Part shown: positions 7,634 through 17,741 of the stretch, one piece after another
Position numbering within the stretch: the stretch's first letter is position 1
Layout of the letters: every line of letters starts with the position of its first letter
Program-made: the position numbers and the translations under genes
Assembly: GCA_009786025.1 (NCBI GenBank)
Contig: WQUA01000015.1
Location: 1 to 45,149, forward strand
Length of the DNA: 45,149 nucleotides
Direction: 5' to 3'
Source: Pseudomonadota bacterium
Lineage (GTDB): Bacteria; Pseudomonadota; Gammaproteobacteria; Burkholderiales; Casimicrobiaceae
The notes under the pieces: generated by a model
Told to the model about the DNA's origin: nothing
The model's database searches: none
What the model saw: the letters and a program-made list of their open reading frames with translations, nothing else

Positions 7634-8653
7634 ATGACGCCGGAACACGTTGTATCTTCTTCCGCGCCGGAGCACGGCTTGCGTCGCTGGTGGCAGCGAC
7701 GAATCCAGCGCCGTTATCCCGACGACGAAGGCACGGTGACCTTGCGCCATCGGCGCATTTATCTGTTGCCGACAAAACGCGGGCTGATTTTTTTGGCCAC
7801 AGTCGCGCTGATGTTGTTGGTGTCACTCAATTACGCAATCTCGCTCGGTTTTGTGATCACGTTTTTATGGCTGGGCGTTTTCGCTGCGACATTGACACAC
7901 ACCTTCCGTAACCTTCTCGGGATGAAGATCGCTGCGGTCAGCGCCGGCCATGCGTTTGTCGGCGGAACGCTGACGTTCACTATGTCGATCGATAGCGGCG
8001 ATCATGAGCGCGAGCGTGTGCAACTGACCGCGAAAGAAGCGGCATTGCAATGCTTCGATTTATCAGCGACCAGCACATGTTTGATGACGCTGACGCGACC
8101 GGCGTACCGACGTGGCCGCCTACCGATGGGGCGGTTGACCGTGGCGACGGAAGCACCGCTGGGGCTATGGCGAGCGTGGTCGTATGTGCATTTTTCGCTG
8201 GAAGGGCTGGTATTTCCGGCACCGGAAGTAGCGCCGCCCTCTTTGCCGCAAGGCACCGATCCGCGAGCCGGTACGGGTATGGGTCGCGCCGGCAACGAAG
8301 ACCTCGCCGGATTGCGCGAGTATCAGCGCGGAGACCCGTTGCAGCGGGTTGCCTGGAAAGCGGTTGCGCGCGGCGTCGGCTGGTACACTAAGGCGTTCGA
8401 GGGCGGCGAGGGGCGACATTTCATCCATCTCGATTACCACAAATTGCCGGGCGCGCTCGATACGGAAATGAAATTGTCGCGGTTGACCGCGTGGGTCTTG
8501 CAATGCGAGCGCGAGGGACGCCCCTTTGCGTTGACGCTGCCGCAGGTATCGCTGCCGTTGCGAAAAGGCGTGGCGCACAGCGAAGAAGCGTTGACGCTGT
8601 TGGCGCTTTTCCGCGATGGTCACGCCGAGGTGGAAGCAGGAGTCGGACGATGA
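7634..8653 (+). CDS. DUF58 domain protein with two membrane helices
   Basis: A 339-residue protein with two adjacent hydrophobic segments near residues 50-90 (GLIFLATVALMLLVSL and ISLGFVITFLWLGVFAATL) followed by a beta-rich region and then the DUF58 signature LAGLREYQRGDPLQRVAWKAVARG near residue 220-245. DUF58 resembles a von Willebrand A-like fold, and the family is regularly encoded right after a MoxR ATPase, which probably acts on it. The gene lies 7 nt after moxR and its stop overlaps the next start (ATGA), so translation is coupled. The role is not known for this subfamily; a cell-envelope function is suggested by the membrane helices and the periplasmic transglutaminase next door. Confidence 0.88.
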   Translation: MTPEHVVSSSAPEHGLRRWWQRRIQRRYPDDEGTVTLRHRRIYLLPTKRGLIFLATVALMLLVSLNYAISLGFVITFLWLGVFAATLTHTFRNLLGMKIAAVSAGHAFVGGTLTFTMSIDSGDHERERVQLTAKEAALQCFDLSATSTCLMTLTRPAYRRGRLPMGRLTVATEAPLGLWRAWSYVHFSLEGLVFPAPEVAPPSLPQGTDPRAGTGMGRAGNEDLAGLREYQRGDPLQRVAWKAVARGVGWYTKAFEGGEGRHFIHLDYHKLPGALDTEMKLSRLTAWVLQCEREGRPFALTLPQVSLPLRKGVAHSEEALTLLALFRDGHAEVEAGVGR

Positions 8654-10797
8654 ACGCGCCGACCTGGTGGCGTCGAACGCGTCAACGCGCGCTTTCTTCG
8701 GAAGACGGACGGCTGACCGGAACGCATTGGTTCTGGTTGACTTTGCTGGTGCTGCTCACGCAAATACAGCTTTCTTTCTATTTGCCGATAACGGTCGTCG
8801 CGTTGGGTATTGGCATCACACTGTTGCGGGTGTTGTCGATTTATCTGCCGTGGCGGCATTCCCGAAGCTATGCCTACGAGATTTCTGGCAGAGCGACAAA
8901 CATGGCGGCAAGCGATGTGGTGCGTTACAGCTCGCGAAGGCCGCCATTGCGCTGGCGGCCGTGGTTGAGTATTGTGCTGGGGATCGCGGCGTTGGCGATG
9001 GTGTATTTTGCTTATGGTTATCTGTTTTACCGTGATGCGTCGGTGGGGTTGTTGTTCATCCTGGTGGCGGTCAAGTTTTCCGAATCAACGACGCGGCGCG
9101 ATGCGATGTTGCTGGTGTGTCTGGCGTCGTTCTTGTTGATCACTACATTTTTCTACACGCAATCGCCGCTGATATTGTTGACCTCGTTGCTGGCTTTTTT
9201 CGCGTTGGGCGGGGCGCTTGACGCTATTTTTCTGCTGAACGCTTCGCTTGAGAAGACGCATATCCAGCGGACGATGAAGCGTTTTTCGATTCTGGTGTTG
9301 CAAGGCGTCCCGATTGCGCTGCTGCTGTTCATGTTGTTTCCCCGATTGTCATCGCCGCTGTGGGGTTTGCCACAAGCGCAGATGGCGCAAACCGGATTGT
9401 CGGACACCATGGGGCCGCTCGATATTTCCCAACTGTCGTTGTCCGATGCGATCGCTTTTCGGGTTGATTTCGAGGAGGAGCCGCCGCCTAACGCGCAACG
9501 CTATTGGCGCGGGCCGGTGTTTTCCTTTTACGATGGCGTGAGCTGGAAGTCGTGGACGGCATTGCCCGCGCCGCCCGAACCGGCAGCGGCAGGCGAGAAA
9601 GAAATTCATTACACCGTGGCGCTGGAACCGCACTTTCGGCAATGGCTTTTTGCGCTGGAACTGCCGTCGCAACTGCCGCAGCGACTTGACGAAGGAAACA
9701 ACGAAAGGGGGCGTCGTTTTGCATATCAGACGACGACGCGGCAATTGATGTCGGTTGTACCGGTTGGTCAGGCTTTGCGTTATACGCAAGTGTCGGTACT
9801 GCGTTCGCATTACCCGGCGTCGCAGGGAGACGCTGCGCCGAATCTCCGCTTGCCGCGAGAAGGCAATCCAAAAACGCGCGAACTGGCGCAGCGGTTGCGG
9901 GGCGAGGGCTCAACGTCGCAGGAGTATGTGCGAGCTGTGCTGGCGTATTTTCACAACGAGCCGTTTTCATACACCTTGTCGCCGGAGTACATCGAGAACG
10001 ATCCGATCGACGGTTTTCTGTTTGATACGCGCGCCGGTTTTTGTGAGCACTACGCGGCGGCGTTTGTGGTATTGATGCGGGCGGCGGGAGTGCCGGCGCG
10101 GGTGGTGACTGGCTATCAGGGCGGCGAAATCAACCCGCAGGGCGGCTACATGATCGTTCGCCAGTCGGATGCCCACGCCTGGGCGGAAGTGTTGATTGAC
10201 GACGAATGGCGCCGCATCGATCCGACGGCGGCCGTAGCGCCGGATCGGATTGAATACGGTTTGGGGCGGGCGCTTCCCGACGATGCGCGGGTACCGGCGT
10301 TTGCGCGGTTTGATACCGGTTGGTTCAAGGTATTGGCGCTCAACTGGGATGCGCTCAAATATGCGTGGACGCGCCATGTGCTTGAATACGATTACAGACG
10401 GCAACGGGAATTGTGGCGCGACTGGAATCTTGGTGACGCACTGTGGAAAGTGGTGGCGGCGCTGGCCGGTTCGGCGATCGTCTGGATCGGTTTGCTGGCG
10501 CTGTTTCTGGCATGGCGAACGCGTCGGAGCGAGCCGGCGCAGGTGTTATGGCGAGCGTTGTGCTCACGGCTGGCACGCGCGGGTTTACCGCGCGAAGCGG
10601 ACGAAGGGCCCTTGAATTATCTGACGCGGGCGGGTGACCGTTGGCCGACATGGCGAACGACGCTGATGCGAATGGCGCAGGCGTATGTGGTGTTGCGCTA
10701 CGCGGCGCCGACGGCGCGTCAACACCGACAAGCATTGCGATACTTGCGGCAAGGGCTTAAAGCATTGCCGACGGCGGCGCGGTTGCGGGGGTTGTAG
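8650..10797 (+). CDS. tgpA: TgpA-type membrane transglutaminase-like protein (DUF3488 + transglutaminase core)
   Basis: A 715-residue protein resembling TgpA of Pseudomonas aeruginosa, an inner-membrane protein with a periplasmic transglutaminase-like domain reported as essential there. Several membrane helices fill the first 200 or so residues (for example WFWLTLLVLLTQIQLSFYLPI, GLLFILVAVKFSES). The catalytic triad is visible: Cys465 in AGFCEHYAAAF, His509 in SDAHAWAEV, Asp524 in RRIDPTAAV. A further helix near residue 600 (VVAALAGSAIVWIGLLALFLAW) precedes a C-terminal cytoplasmic DUF4129-like tail. I chose ATG 8650 because it overlaps the DUF58 stop as ATGA; the longer frame from 8491 reads over the DUF58 gene. 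It is the last gene of the moxR-DUF58-tgpA operon. The substrate is unknown. Confidence 0.9.
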   Translation: MNAPTWWRRTRQRALSSEDGRLTGTHWFWLTLLVLLTQIQLSFYLPITVVALGIGITLLRVLSIYLPWRHSRSYAYEISGRATNMAASDVVRYSSRRPPLRWRPWLSIVLGIAALAMVYFAYGYLFYRDASVGLLFILVAVKFSESTTRRDAMLLVCLASFLLITTFFYTQSPLILLTSLLAFFALGGALDAIFLLNASLEKTHIQRTMKRFSILVLQGVPIALLLFMLFPRLSSPLWGLPQAQMAQTGLSDTMGPLDISQLSLSDAIAFRVDFEEEPPPNAQRYWRGPVFSFYDGVSWKSWTALPAPPEPAAAGEKEIHYTVALEPHFRQWLFALELPSQLPQRLDEGNNERGRRFAYQTTTRQLMSVVPVGQALRYTQVSVLRSHYPASQGDAAPNLRLPREGNPKTRELAQRLRGEGSTSQEYVRAVLAYFHNEPFSYTLSPEYIENDPIDGFLFDTRAGFCEHYAAAFVVLMRAAGVPARVVTGYQGGEINPQGGYMIVRQSDAHAWAEVLIDDEWRRIDPTAAVAPDRIEYGLGRALPDDARVPAFARFDTGWFKVLALNWDALKYAWTRHVLEYDYRRQRELWRDWNLGDALWKVVAALAGSAIVWIGLLALFLAWRTRRSEPAQVLWRALCSRLARAGLPREADEGPLNYLTRAGDRWPTWRTTLMRMAQAYVVLRYAAPTARQHRQALRYLRQGLKALPTAARLRGL

Positions 10798-10849
10798 CAG
10801 GGATGGGGCGAAGAGGAATCCCGACTTCAGGCGTTATCGGAATCAAAAA

Positions 10850-10877
10850 CGTCGGGATTATGCTACGCTTCATCTCG
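10850..10877 (+). repeat. CGTCGGGATTATGCTACGCTTCATC repeat, copy 1
   Basis: CGTCGGGATTATGCTACGCT is matched by CGTCGGGATTATGTTACGCT at 12251, and the similarity continues over TTYATYYCGG. Both copies point the same way and bound a 1.4-kb segment holding two immunity-type genes. Confidence 0.7.
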
Positions 10878-10982
10878 GCTTGCGTTACTTTGCGCGCAGG
10901 GTGCGAGTAGCCGATGCGGGACTGTGCAGAGACTTCTTGAAGTAAACCGGTTAATTCAAGCGTATGCATCGAGGTGTTCCAC

Positions 10983-11687
10983 ATGAGAAGAGAATTCTAT
11001 TTTCAAGACGATCGTTCCAATAAGTACTGGACCATCGAACTTCAGGGCCTGGAGCTCGTCACGACAAACGGGCGTGTTGGCGCGCAGCCGAGAGAAACCA
11101 GAAAGGTTTTTGCCAGTGAGCCCGAAGCGCAAAAAGAGTTTGAGAAACTGATTGCCTCAAAGATAAGAAGTGGGTATTTGGAGGGAACGGCTCCTCCTTA
11201 TGAAAGTCCCGAATGGTCGAACATGACGATGTCGGAAGATGTTTTCTGGCGCCTCATCGCTCTCTTCAATTGGAAGAAAACGGGAGATGATGATGCGGTT
11301 ATTGAACCTGCGATCAAGGCGCTCGCCCAAATGAGCGAAGAGGGCATTCAAGAATTCGAAGACCTGTTGGCTGAGAAGCTGTATGCGCTGGATACCGAAG
11401 CCCATGCGAAAGAGATCGGCGACAACGCATTCCTCCCCGGCAAGTATTTCTCGCCGGATTGGTTTCTTTATGTGCGATGTTGTGTCGTTGCGAACGGACG
11501 AGAATTCTATGAAAAAGTCTTGGCGCAACCCGCCAAGATGCCGAAGGATATGGAGTTTGAAGCAATTCTGTATTTGGCGTCGTCGGCTTTCGAGCGCAAA
11601 ACCGGACGAGGATTTGATCGCTCTTCACCGGTCAGCTATGAGACGTTTAGCAATGCCGCCGGTTGGCCAGAAACCGGAGAGAGATAA
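10983..11687 (+). CDS. WGR domain + DUF4240 domain protein
   Basis: A 234-residue protein in two parts. Residues 1-65 form a WGR domain (YFQDDRSNKYWTIELQ, TTNGRVGAQPRETRK, EAQKEFEKLIASKIRSGY), a small fold found in PARP proteins and many bacterial proteins of unclear role. Residues 80-230 form a DUF4240 domain (MSEDVFWRLIALFNW, EGIQEFEDLLAEKLYALDTEAHA, YFSPDWFLYVRCCVVANGREFYEKVL, EFEALLYL, SYETFSNAAGW). DUF4240 proteins are commonly encoded in polymorphic-toxin immunity loci, so an immunity or sensing role is possible but not shown. I chose ATG 10983, with GAGG 8 nt upstream; GTG 10974 would add three residues. The Imm10-like gene follows 70 nt later on the same strand. Confidence 0.82.
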   Translation: MRREFYFQDDRSNKYWTIELQGLELVTTNGRVGAQPRETRKVFASEPEAQKEFEKLIASKIRSGYLEGTAPPYESPEWSNMTMSEDVFWRLIALFNWKKTGDDDAVIEPAIKALAQMSEEGIQEFEDLLAEKLYALDTEAHAKEIGDNAFLPGKYFSPDWFLYVRCCVVANGREFYEKVLAQPAKMPKDMEFEAILYLASSAFERKTGRGFDRSSPVSYETFSNAAGWPETGER

Positions 11688-11756
11688 CTTTGTGCGCAAG
11701 CGGACAACCGCTGGTTGCTTTTACCTTGAGTGTTAATGTGCCTTAAAGGGAACGAG

Positions 11757-12200
11757 ATGGCAACGCAAAGGCGGGGCGTTAAACATCAAAACAGAAGTTT
11801 CGCATTTGAAGCAAAATGCGTAGTGATGGCTCATCCCGATGGTGTGTGCCATTTGGTCGGGTTTGCAGACCACGAATTCAACACCAAGACCTATCTCATG
11901 CTTCAACGCGGCTTCGAGTTCGATGAACAGGACGTTGAGTTGGGCATGGGTACTTACCATATCGAGTGGTGCGGCCAGGAAAACTCAGGTTACGGCGGCA
12001 TCTCGCAGTTCTTGCTCGAGCGGAACTGTGCAGACATTACTTTTACTTCGGGCACGGCAGAGGCGCTGGGCGGCATGGAGCGCCTCACCATCTCTTTTCA
12101 ATTAATGTCTCCCGAGCACTCGGCGTTACGGGAGGCGCTTGAGTTCATCTTCGAGGGTAGCGGCTGCCTGTCCGTAGCTGACGCCTGGTGTCTCACTTAA
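11757..12200 (+). CDS. Imm10-like immunity family protein
   Basis: A 147-residue protein that I recognise as the Imm10 family, predicted immunity proteins of polymorphic toxin systems. The pattern is FEAKCVVMAHPDGVCHLVGFADHEFNTKTYLMLQRGFEFDEQDVELGMGTYHIEWCGQ..YGGI, then a strand-rich C-terminal half ending in LTISFQ and ALREALEFIF. These are acidic, soluble proteins of about this size that bind a cognate toxin. I chose ATG 11757 with GGGAA 5-6 nt upstream; the frame from 11730 adds nine residues. No toxin gene (Rhs, CDI, or C-terminal nuclease fragment) is visible on either side. Family assignment is from memory of the motif, not from a search. Confidence 0.75.
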   Translation: MATQRRGVKHQNRSFAFEAKCVVMAHPDGVCHLVGFADHEFNTKTYLMLQRGFEFDEQDVELGMGTYHIEWCGQENSGYGGISQFLLERNCADITFTSGTAEALGGMERLTISFQLMSPEHSALREALEFIFEGSGCLSVADAWCLT

Positions 12201-12391
12201 TTGAGACGCCAGAATGCAGGTTAATGAGGCAAAAACAGGTTCTCATAACGCATCAAGAATCGTCGGGATTATGTTACGCTTTATTCCGGGATGAACTGAT
12301 CGTCAGAGTTCGCAAGCCCCCCTCGCCTGCGCGGGCGGGGTGATTGAAACGATAGGCGCCATCACAGCACACACATCACGGAGAATTCGCT
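12201..12391. repeat. gap with repeat copy 2 and a GC-rich hairpin
   Basis: Holds the second copy of the CGTCGGGATTATGYTACGCT repeat (12251-12280) and a C-rich inverted repeat, CCCCCTCGCCTGCGCGGGCG followed by GGG (about 12318-12341). The ribosome binding site GGAG for the next gene lies at 12380-12383. No gene is seen. Confidence 0.55.
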
Positions 12392-12913
12392 ATGGAAATT
12401 CCAGGTCTCGGCAAGGTCACGCGGGATAAGAGGTTTGGCTGGTACTACAGCGAGCCTGTTGCGGTGCCGATGCTGGGCGGCGCGCAATGCCGGATCGTCC
12501 TCGAAGGCTACTACAGGGACGAACGCAAAGAGGACTTCCACACCGCAATCACGAATTTCCTCACCGGCAGCCCGGCTGTTCTGCGCGAAGCCGATGAACC
12601 ACTCTTCCGCTATTACAAGGACTTCGAGGAGTACTGGTTGGAAGATGGCAATCCGCCGATCAAATCGGCGGAAGAACTTTGGCGGCACGTCCAGTTTGGT
12701 GATGAACCGATGGTCACGCGAAGGCATCGCGGCGATAAAGGGGTGTACGTCACGATTGAGTGCGGCTGCGACTGGGAGGAAGAGCATGGCTTGCAGCTTG
12801 TGCTGAAAAACGGATTAAAGGTAAACAAGTTGGGTGGGTACGACAGTCATCTGACGAATTCCGATGCATCTGGCGACAAAAGCCTTGAAAACGTCATTTA
12901 CCGATCTTTTTGA
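12392..12913 (+). CDS. DUF6985-like protein, possible immunity protein
   Basis: A 173-residue soluble protein starting MEIPGLGKVTRDKRFGWYYS and ending with a conserved block, GVYVTIECGCDWEEEHGLQLVLKNGLKVNKLGGYDSHLTNSDA. This block is characteristic of the DUF6985 family, whose members are often found in immunity-gene arrays. The middle has the acidic FRYYKDFEEYWLEDG segment. The start has GGAG 8 nt upstream. The last 50 nt overlap the next open frame, which suggests translational coupling. Function is inferred only from neighbours and family habit; family naming is from motif memory. Confidence 0.72.
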   Translation: MEIPGLGKVTRDKRFGWYYSEPVAVPMLGGAQCRIVLEGYYRDERKEDFHTAITNFLTGSPAVLREADEPLFRYYKDFEEYWLEDGNPPIKSAEELWRHVQFGDEPMVTRRHRGDKGVYVTIECGCDWEEEHGLQLVLKNGLKVNKLGGYDSHLTNSDASGDKSLENVIYRSF

Positions 12914-13205
12914 ACCGAAACCGGTTCAGTGGGGATTCCGAGGCGATCCGTATTTGTGGGAGGAGATGGCTTCTGTGCTGGCAGATACGCCCCTTCCGCC
13001 AACTGAGGCGCTTTTCAACGGGTTGCTTGAGGAAACTTTCGCTCGACTGGTCGGCAGGCCGCTGAATTCGCAGGCTTCCTATGTGTTTGTGGAGCGCTAC
13101 AGTCATGGAGGCATGTCGTCCGGTAAGGTCAGTTTTGCCTTCTGGCGAGAGACTGGCGTTCCTCTTTTGCGGCGGCGCTATGTTCATTTGCTCAAGCCGG
13201 GATAG
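12864..13205 (+). CDS. small unknown protein, immunity-array type
   Basis: A 113-residue protein. The first dozen residues overlap the upstream gene; the likely conserved part begins at TDLFEPKPVQWGFRGDPYLWEEM and continues to a block near the C-terminus, YVFVERYSHGGMSSGKVSFAFWRETGVPLLRRRY. I have seen similar GLRGDPYLWE..SHGGMSSG proteins as hypothetical genes beside DUF6985 and other immunity genes, but know no function. No membrane segments or catalytic motif stand out. The start is uncertain: ATG 12864 lies 50 nt inside the upstream gene, and no strong ribosome binding site is visible, which fits reinitiation or coupling. Confidence 0.62.
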   Translation: MHLATKALKTSFTDLFEPKPVQWGFRGDPYLWEEMASVLADTPLPPTEALFNGLLEETFARLVGRPLNSQASYVFVERYSHGGMSSGKVSFAFWRETGVPLLRRRYVHLLKPG

Positions 13206-14941
<1,736 letters not shown>

Positions 14942-14973
14942 GAAAATCGCAAAAGCGTATCTATGTATGCGTT

Positions 14974-15001
14974 AATGCCCGGGGTTCCCGGGCATTTTTT
15001 T
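14974..15001 (+). terminator. rho-independent terminator of gdhA
   Basis: AATGCCCGGG, loop GTT, CCCGGGCATT, then a run of T. A perfect 10-bp stem 33 nt after the gdhA stop. Confidence 0.92.
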
Positions 15002-15040
15002 AGCGCTTGATCACCATAGGCGCCGCGAACCAGTTGCGCT

Positions 15041-16495
15041 TCAGTCGGAATGCCGTGGCAGGGTAACTTTGATCAGTGCGCCGCCGTGCGGCGCGCTCAG
15101 TAATTCGACGCTGCCGTTATGCAAGCGTGCGATCCGCTCGACGATGGCGAGGCCTAGGCCGGCGCCAAGTTTGCCTTCGGGGGTCGAACGCGCTTCGGAA
15201 GCGCGGCGAAACGGTTCTTTGAGGCGCTCGCGCTCCGTTTCGGGGAAGCCGCTGCCGTGATCACTGACTTCGATCCACACATGGCGGGCGTCGAAGCTCG
15301 TGGCGATTTCGATGGGGGGTTTGCCGTGGGCAATGGCATTGTTGATCAAGTTGTTGATCAGCCGTTCAAACGCCGTGGTTCGCAGCGGGATATCGGGAAG
15401 TTTCGGATCAGGCGCGAAGCGCACGTCGTGATGCGAACGTTGATAACGCTCAATGCAAGAAGCGATCAAAACGTTGGCGTTTTGCAGGTGCGCCGGTTTT
15501 CCGTCGTCGCCGCGCGCGAAATCGAGGAATTGGTCGATGATGCGGTCGATCGCTTCAATATCGTCGATCATCAAATCGCGTTCCCGCGGGTCTTCCTGGC
15601 TCATTTCGACGCTCAGGCGAAGGCGGGCCAGCGGTGTACGTAAGTCATGGGAAACGCCGGCAAGCAATAGCGCCCGATCGTGTTCGACCTGTTGCAGGCT
15701 GGCAATCATGGCGTTGAAACCGCGATTGAGCGCCGCCATTTCAGAGGGGCCAGCGTCGGGCAACTGCGGCGGCGTTTCACCGCGACCAACCAGATCGACG
15801 GCTTCGGCGAGCCGGGTGAGCGGTTGCGACAGATAACGGGCGAAGGCGAGGGCGGCGAGAACCAGCATGGCGACGATGACCAGCGCCAGGAAGAAGGCGC
15901 GCGACGGTGCGTCCTGTGCGAGCGGGCGCTCGGGCAGAATAAAACCGGCCCAGTAGTAAGTGTTATGCGCTGAGAAACGCACCCACAACAATTGTCGTTC
16001 AGGCTGCAACCGGATTTGAGTATCCGAGCCAAGCGTTTTTTGTAGATATTTTTCGAGATCGAGAAAAGCGCCTGACGGCGGCTGCCCGGTTTGTCGCTGT
16101 CGTATCGCCGGCTGGTTCGAACGGAACGGGAAGGAGCCGGGAGAAGCATCCTGATCAAGCGATGGAATCTCCGGTTCGCCCTGAAGTGGTATATCGAACG
16201 GAACCGTGGTCGGCGTCTGGCTGGTGATCCGGCGACGGCGCTCTTCAAACAGGCGGGCGTTATATTGATGGCCGAAGCGGCGCAGGATATCGGCGCGCTC
16301 GGTTGGAATGCTTGACTCGAGCGCAGCGCGCAATGCTTGTAACTGTACTGCCTTGGTATGTCCGAATTGGTAGATCAGCAGATTTTCGCGGTCGTACTGG
16401 AATAACAAGCCCATCATGATCAGCACCAAAGCGATCAGCGCGACCAGAAAAGACAGAAGCCGGCCAAACAACGAGGCCGGCCAGAATTTGATCAA
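15041..16495 (-). CDS. envZ: sensor histidine kinase, EnvZ type
   Basis: A 484-residue inner-membrane histidine kinase. Transmembrane helices lie at about 15-33 and 200-219, enclosing a periplasmic domain of about 165 residues that is rich in proline, glutamine and arginine. A HAMP linker follows (RYLSQPLTRLAEAVDLVGRGE). The phosphoacceptor is His283 in LLAGVSHDLRTPLARLRL, the EnvZ-type H box, and the ATPase domain has the N box INNLINNAIAHG, DHGSGFPE (G1) and LGAGLGLAIVERI (G2). It follows ompR after 5 nt on the same strand and should phosphorylate and dephosphorylate that regulator. EnvZ/OmpR pairs respond to envelope or osmotic conditions; the stimulus here is not readable. The gene ends convergently with gdhA. 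Confidence 0.92.
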   Translation of the reverse strand: MIKFWPASLFGRLLSFLVALIALVLIMMGLLFQYDRENLLIYQFGHTKAVQLQALRAALESSIPTERADILRRFGHQYNARLFEERRRRITSQTPTTVPFDIPLQGEPEIPSLDQDASPGSFPFRSNQPAIRQRQTGQPPSGAFLDLEKYLQKTLGSDTQIRLQPERQLLWVRFSAHNTYYWAGFILPERPLAQDAPSRAFFLALVIVAMLVLAALAFARYLSQPLTRLAEAVDLVGRGETPPQLPDAGPSEMAALNRGFNAMIASLQQVEHDRALLLAGVSHDLRTPLARLRLSVEMSQEDPRERDLMIDDIEAIDRIIDQFLDFARGDDGKPAHLQNANVLIASCIERYQRSHHDVRFAPDPKLPDIPLRTTAFERLINNLINNAIAHGKPPIEIATSFDARHVWIEVSDHGSGFPETERERLKEPFRRASEARSTPEGKLGAGLGLAIVERIARLHNGSVELLSAPHGGALIKVTLPRHSD

Positions 16496-16500
16496 GGTAT

Positions 16501-17271
16501 TCAGGCGTCGCCGCTTTCTTTATATGTTGCGCCGTTATCGGGCTTGCTGTCTTCGGGAACATAAATGTATCCGAAGCCGCGCACGGTTTGAATATAGCGC
16601 GGGTTGATCGGGTCGGTTTCGACAAGTTTGCGCAATCGCGAGATTTGCATGTCGATGGCGCGGTCGAAGGTCTCGTGATCTTTGCCGCGCGCCAGCAGCG
16701 ACAAGCGCTCGCGAGTGAACGGCTGGCGCGGATGCTGTCCCATGACCTTGAGCAACGAAAATTCAGCAGTACTCAGGTGGATGATTTCGTCGTCTTTGCT
16801 TAATGTGCGCGCTGCCAAATCGAGCGTAAACGGGCCGAACGGAATCGAGCCTTCCTCTGTCGGCGCGCCGGCCAACTCGTGTTTCGGCGCGCGGCGCAGC
16901 ACGGCATGAATGCGCGCCAGCAATTCGCGTGGGTTGAACGGCTTGCCGAGATAATCATCGGCGCCCATTTCAAGGCCGATGATGCGATCGACTTCCTCAC
17001 GGCGCGCCGTCAGCATGATGATCGGAATCGAGTCGGAGTTGTGCGCACTACGCAGCTTACGACAGATCGACAGGCCATCTTCGCCCGGCAACATCAGATC
17101 AAGCACGATCAGATGCGGCGGAAAACGCTGCAATGTTTTCTCAAGTTGCGTACTATCGGGCAAGGTAATCGTTTCCAAGCCGTTTTCTGTGAGGTAGCGC
17201 TGCAGGAGATCGCGTAGGCGCGGATCATCGTCAATCACTAAAATGCGGTAATGGCGGTCTGGAGTATTCAT
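16501..17271 (-). CDS. ompR: response regulator, OmpR type
   Basis: A 256-residue response regulator with an N-terminal receiver domain and a C-terminal winged-helix DNA-binding domain. The acidic pocket is IDDDPRLR (residues 13-20), the phosphoacceptor is Asp58 in VLDLMLPGEDGL, and the conserved lysine is in DDYLGKPFNPRELLARIHAVLRR. The winged helix has LSTAEFSLLKVMGQHPRQPFTRERL and RAIDMQISRLRKLVETDPINPRYIQTVRGFGYIYV, the classic OmpR/PhoB recognition region. It is the first gene of the ompR-envZ operon and probably controls porin and envelope genes; the porin at 1.3-2.4 kb is a natural candidate target, though unproven. Confidence 0.94.
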   Translation of the reverse strand: MNTPDRHYRILVIDDDPRLRDLLQRYLTENGLETITLPDSTQLEKTLQRFPPHLIVLDLMLPGEDGLSICRKLRSAHNSDSIPIIMLTARREEVDRIIGLEMGADDYLGKPFNPRELLARIHAVLRRAPKHELAGAPTEEGSIPFGPFTLDLAARTLSKDDEIIHLSTAEFSLLKVMGQHPRQPFTRERLSLLARGKDHETFDRAIDMQISRLRKLVETDPINPRYIQTVRGFGYIYVPEDSKPDNGATYKESGDA

Positions 17272-17741
17272 GATGAAGTCAATCGCGGACGGATATGCTT
17301 TAGTGTAACAACTAATTGGCCTTTTGGCATAGGGCGAAGTAACAAAGTAACAACAGACAATTCCTATTTTGGCATAAATGGTTTCGAATTAACGCGCCAG
17401 AGGTCGCCTTTTCAAGAGAGATAGCCACTAAAGGGCGCTGAAGGCAGCACACAATACCAAAAGCATCAAAATAGAGGGCAAAGCCCAGGTAACGGCATGA
17501 CCGACGCTGCATATCCTTCAAAAGGAGGCGGAGGAATGATAATCTCTCTCTTTATAGCGAATGGCGTAAACCTTCACGTTGGCTTCGTCTTGCTGCATTA
17601 TCTGTACGGTTCGTTGTTCATGCTCCGGTTGTCTCGTCTGAAAATGGACGCAGTTCGCTACTGTGCCGCCTTGCCCGAGGGGGTCGGCGGGAGGAAGGCC
17701 AGCCAGTGAGAGGCAATGGGGGTAAAACCCGTTTTTTGACT
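17272..17741. other. 470-nt intergenic region between ompR and pncB
   Basis: The region must hold the divergent promoters of ompR and pncB. A 70-codon open frame (17497-17709) is present with an AAAGGAGG-like sequence inside it, but its translation looks unlike a real protein. The stretch 17620-17710 is GC-rich and structured (GCCGCC...GGCGG arms) with faint similarity to parts of cobalamin riboswitches, not enough to call. Otherwise I see nothing supported. Confidence 0.4.

Noticed and set aside
17497-17709. 70-codon frame before pncB
   Set aside because: Translation looks random, and it would run into the pncB leader. AGGAGG inside it is not placed for its own start.
17620-17715. Resemblance to a cobalamin riboswitch (GCAGTTCGCTACTGT, CGGCGGGAGGAAGG)
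   Set aside because: No intact B12 box and the parts do not line up in the canonical order. A covariance-model search would settle it; I could not support a call.
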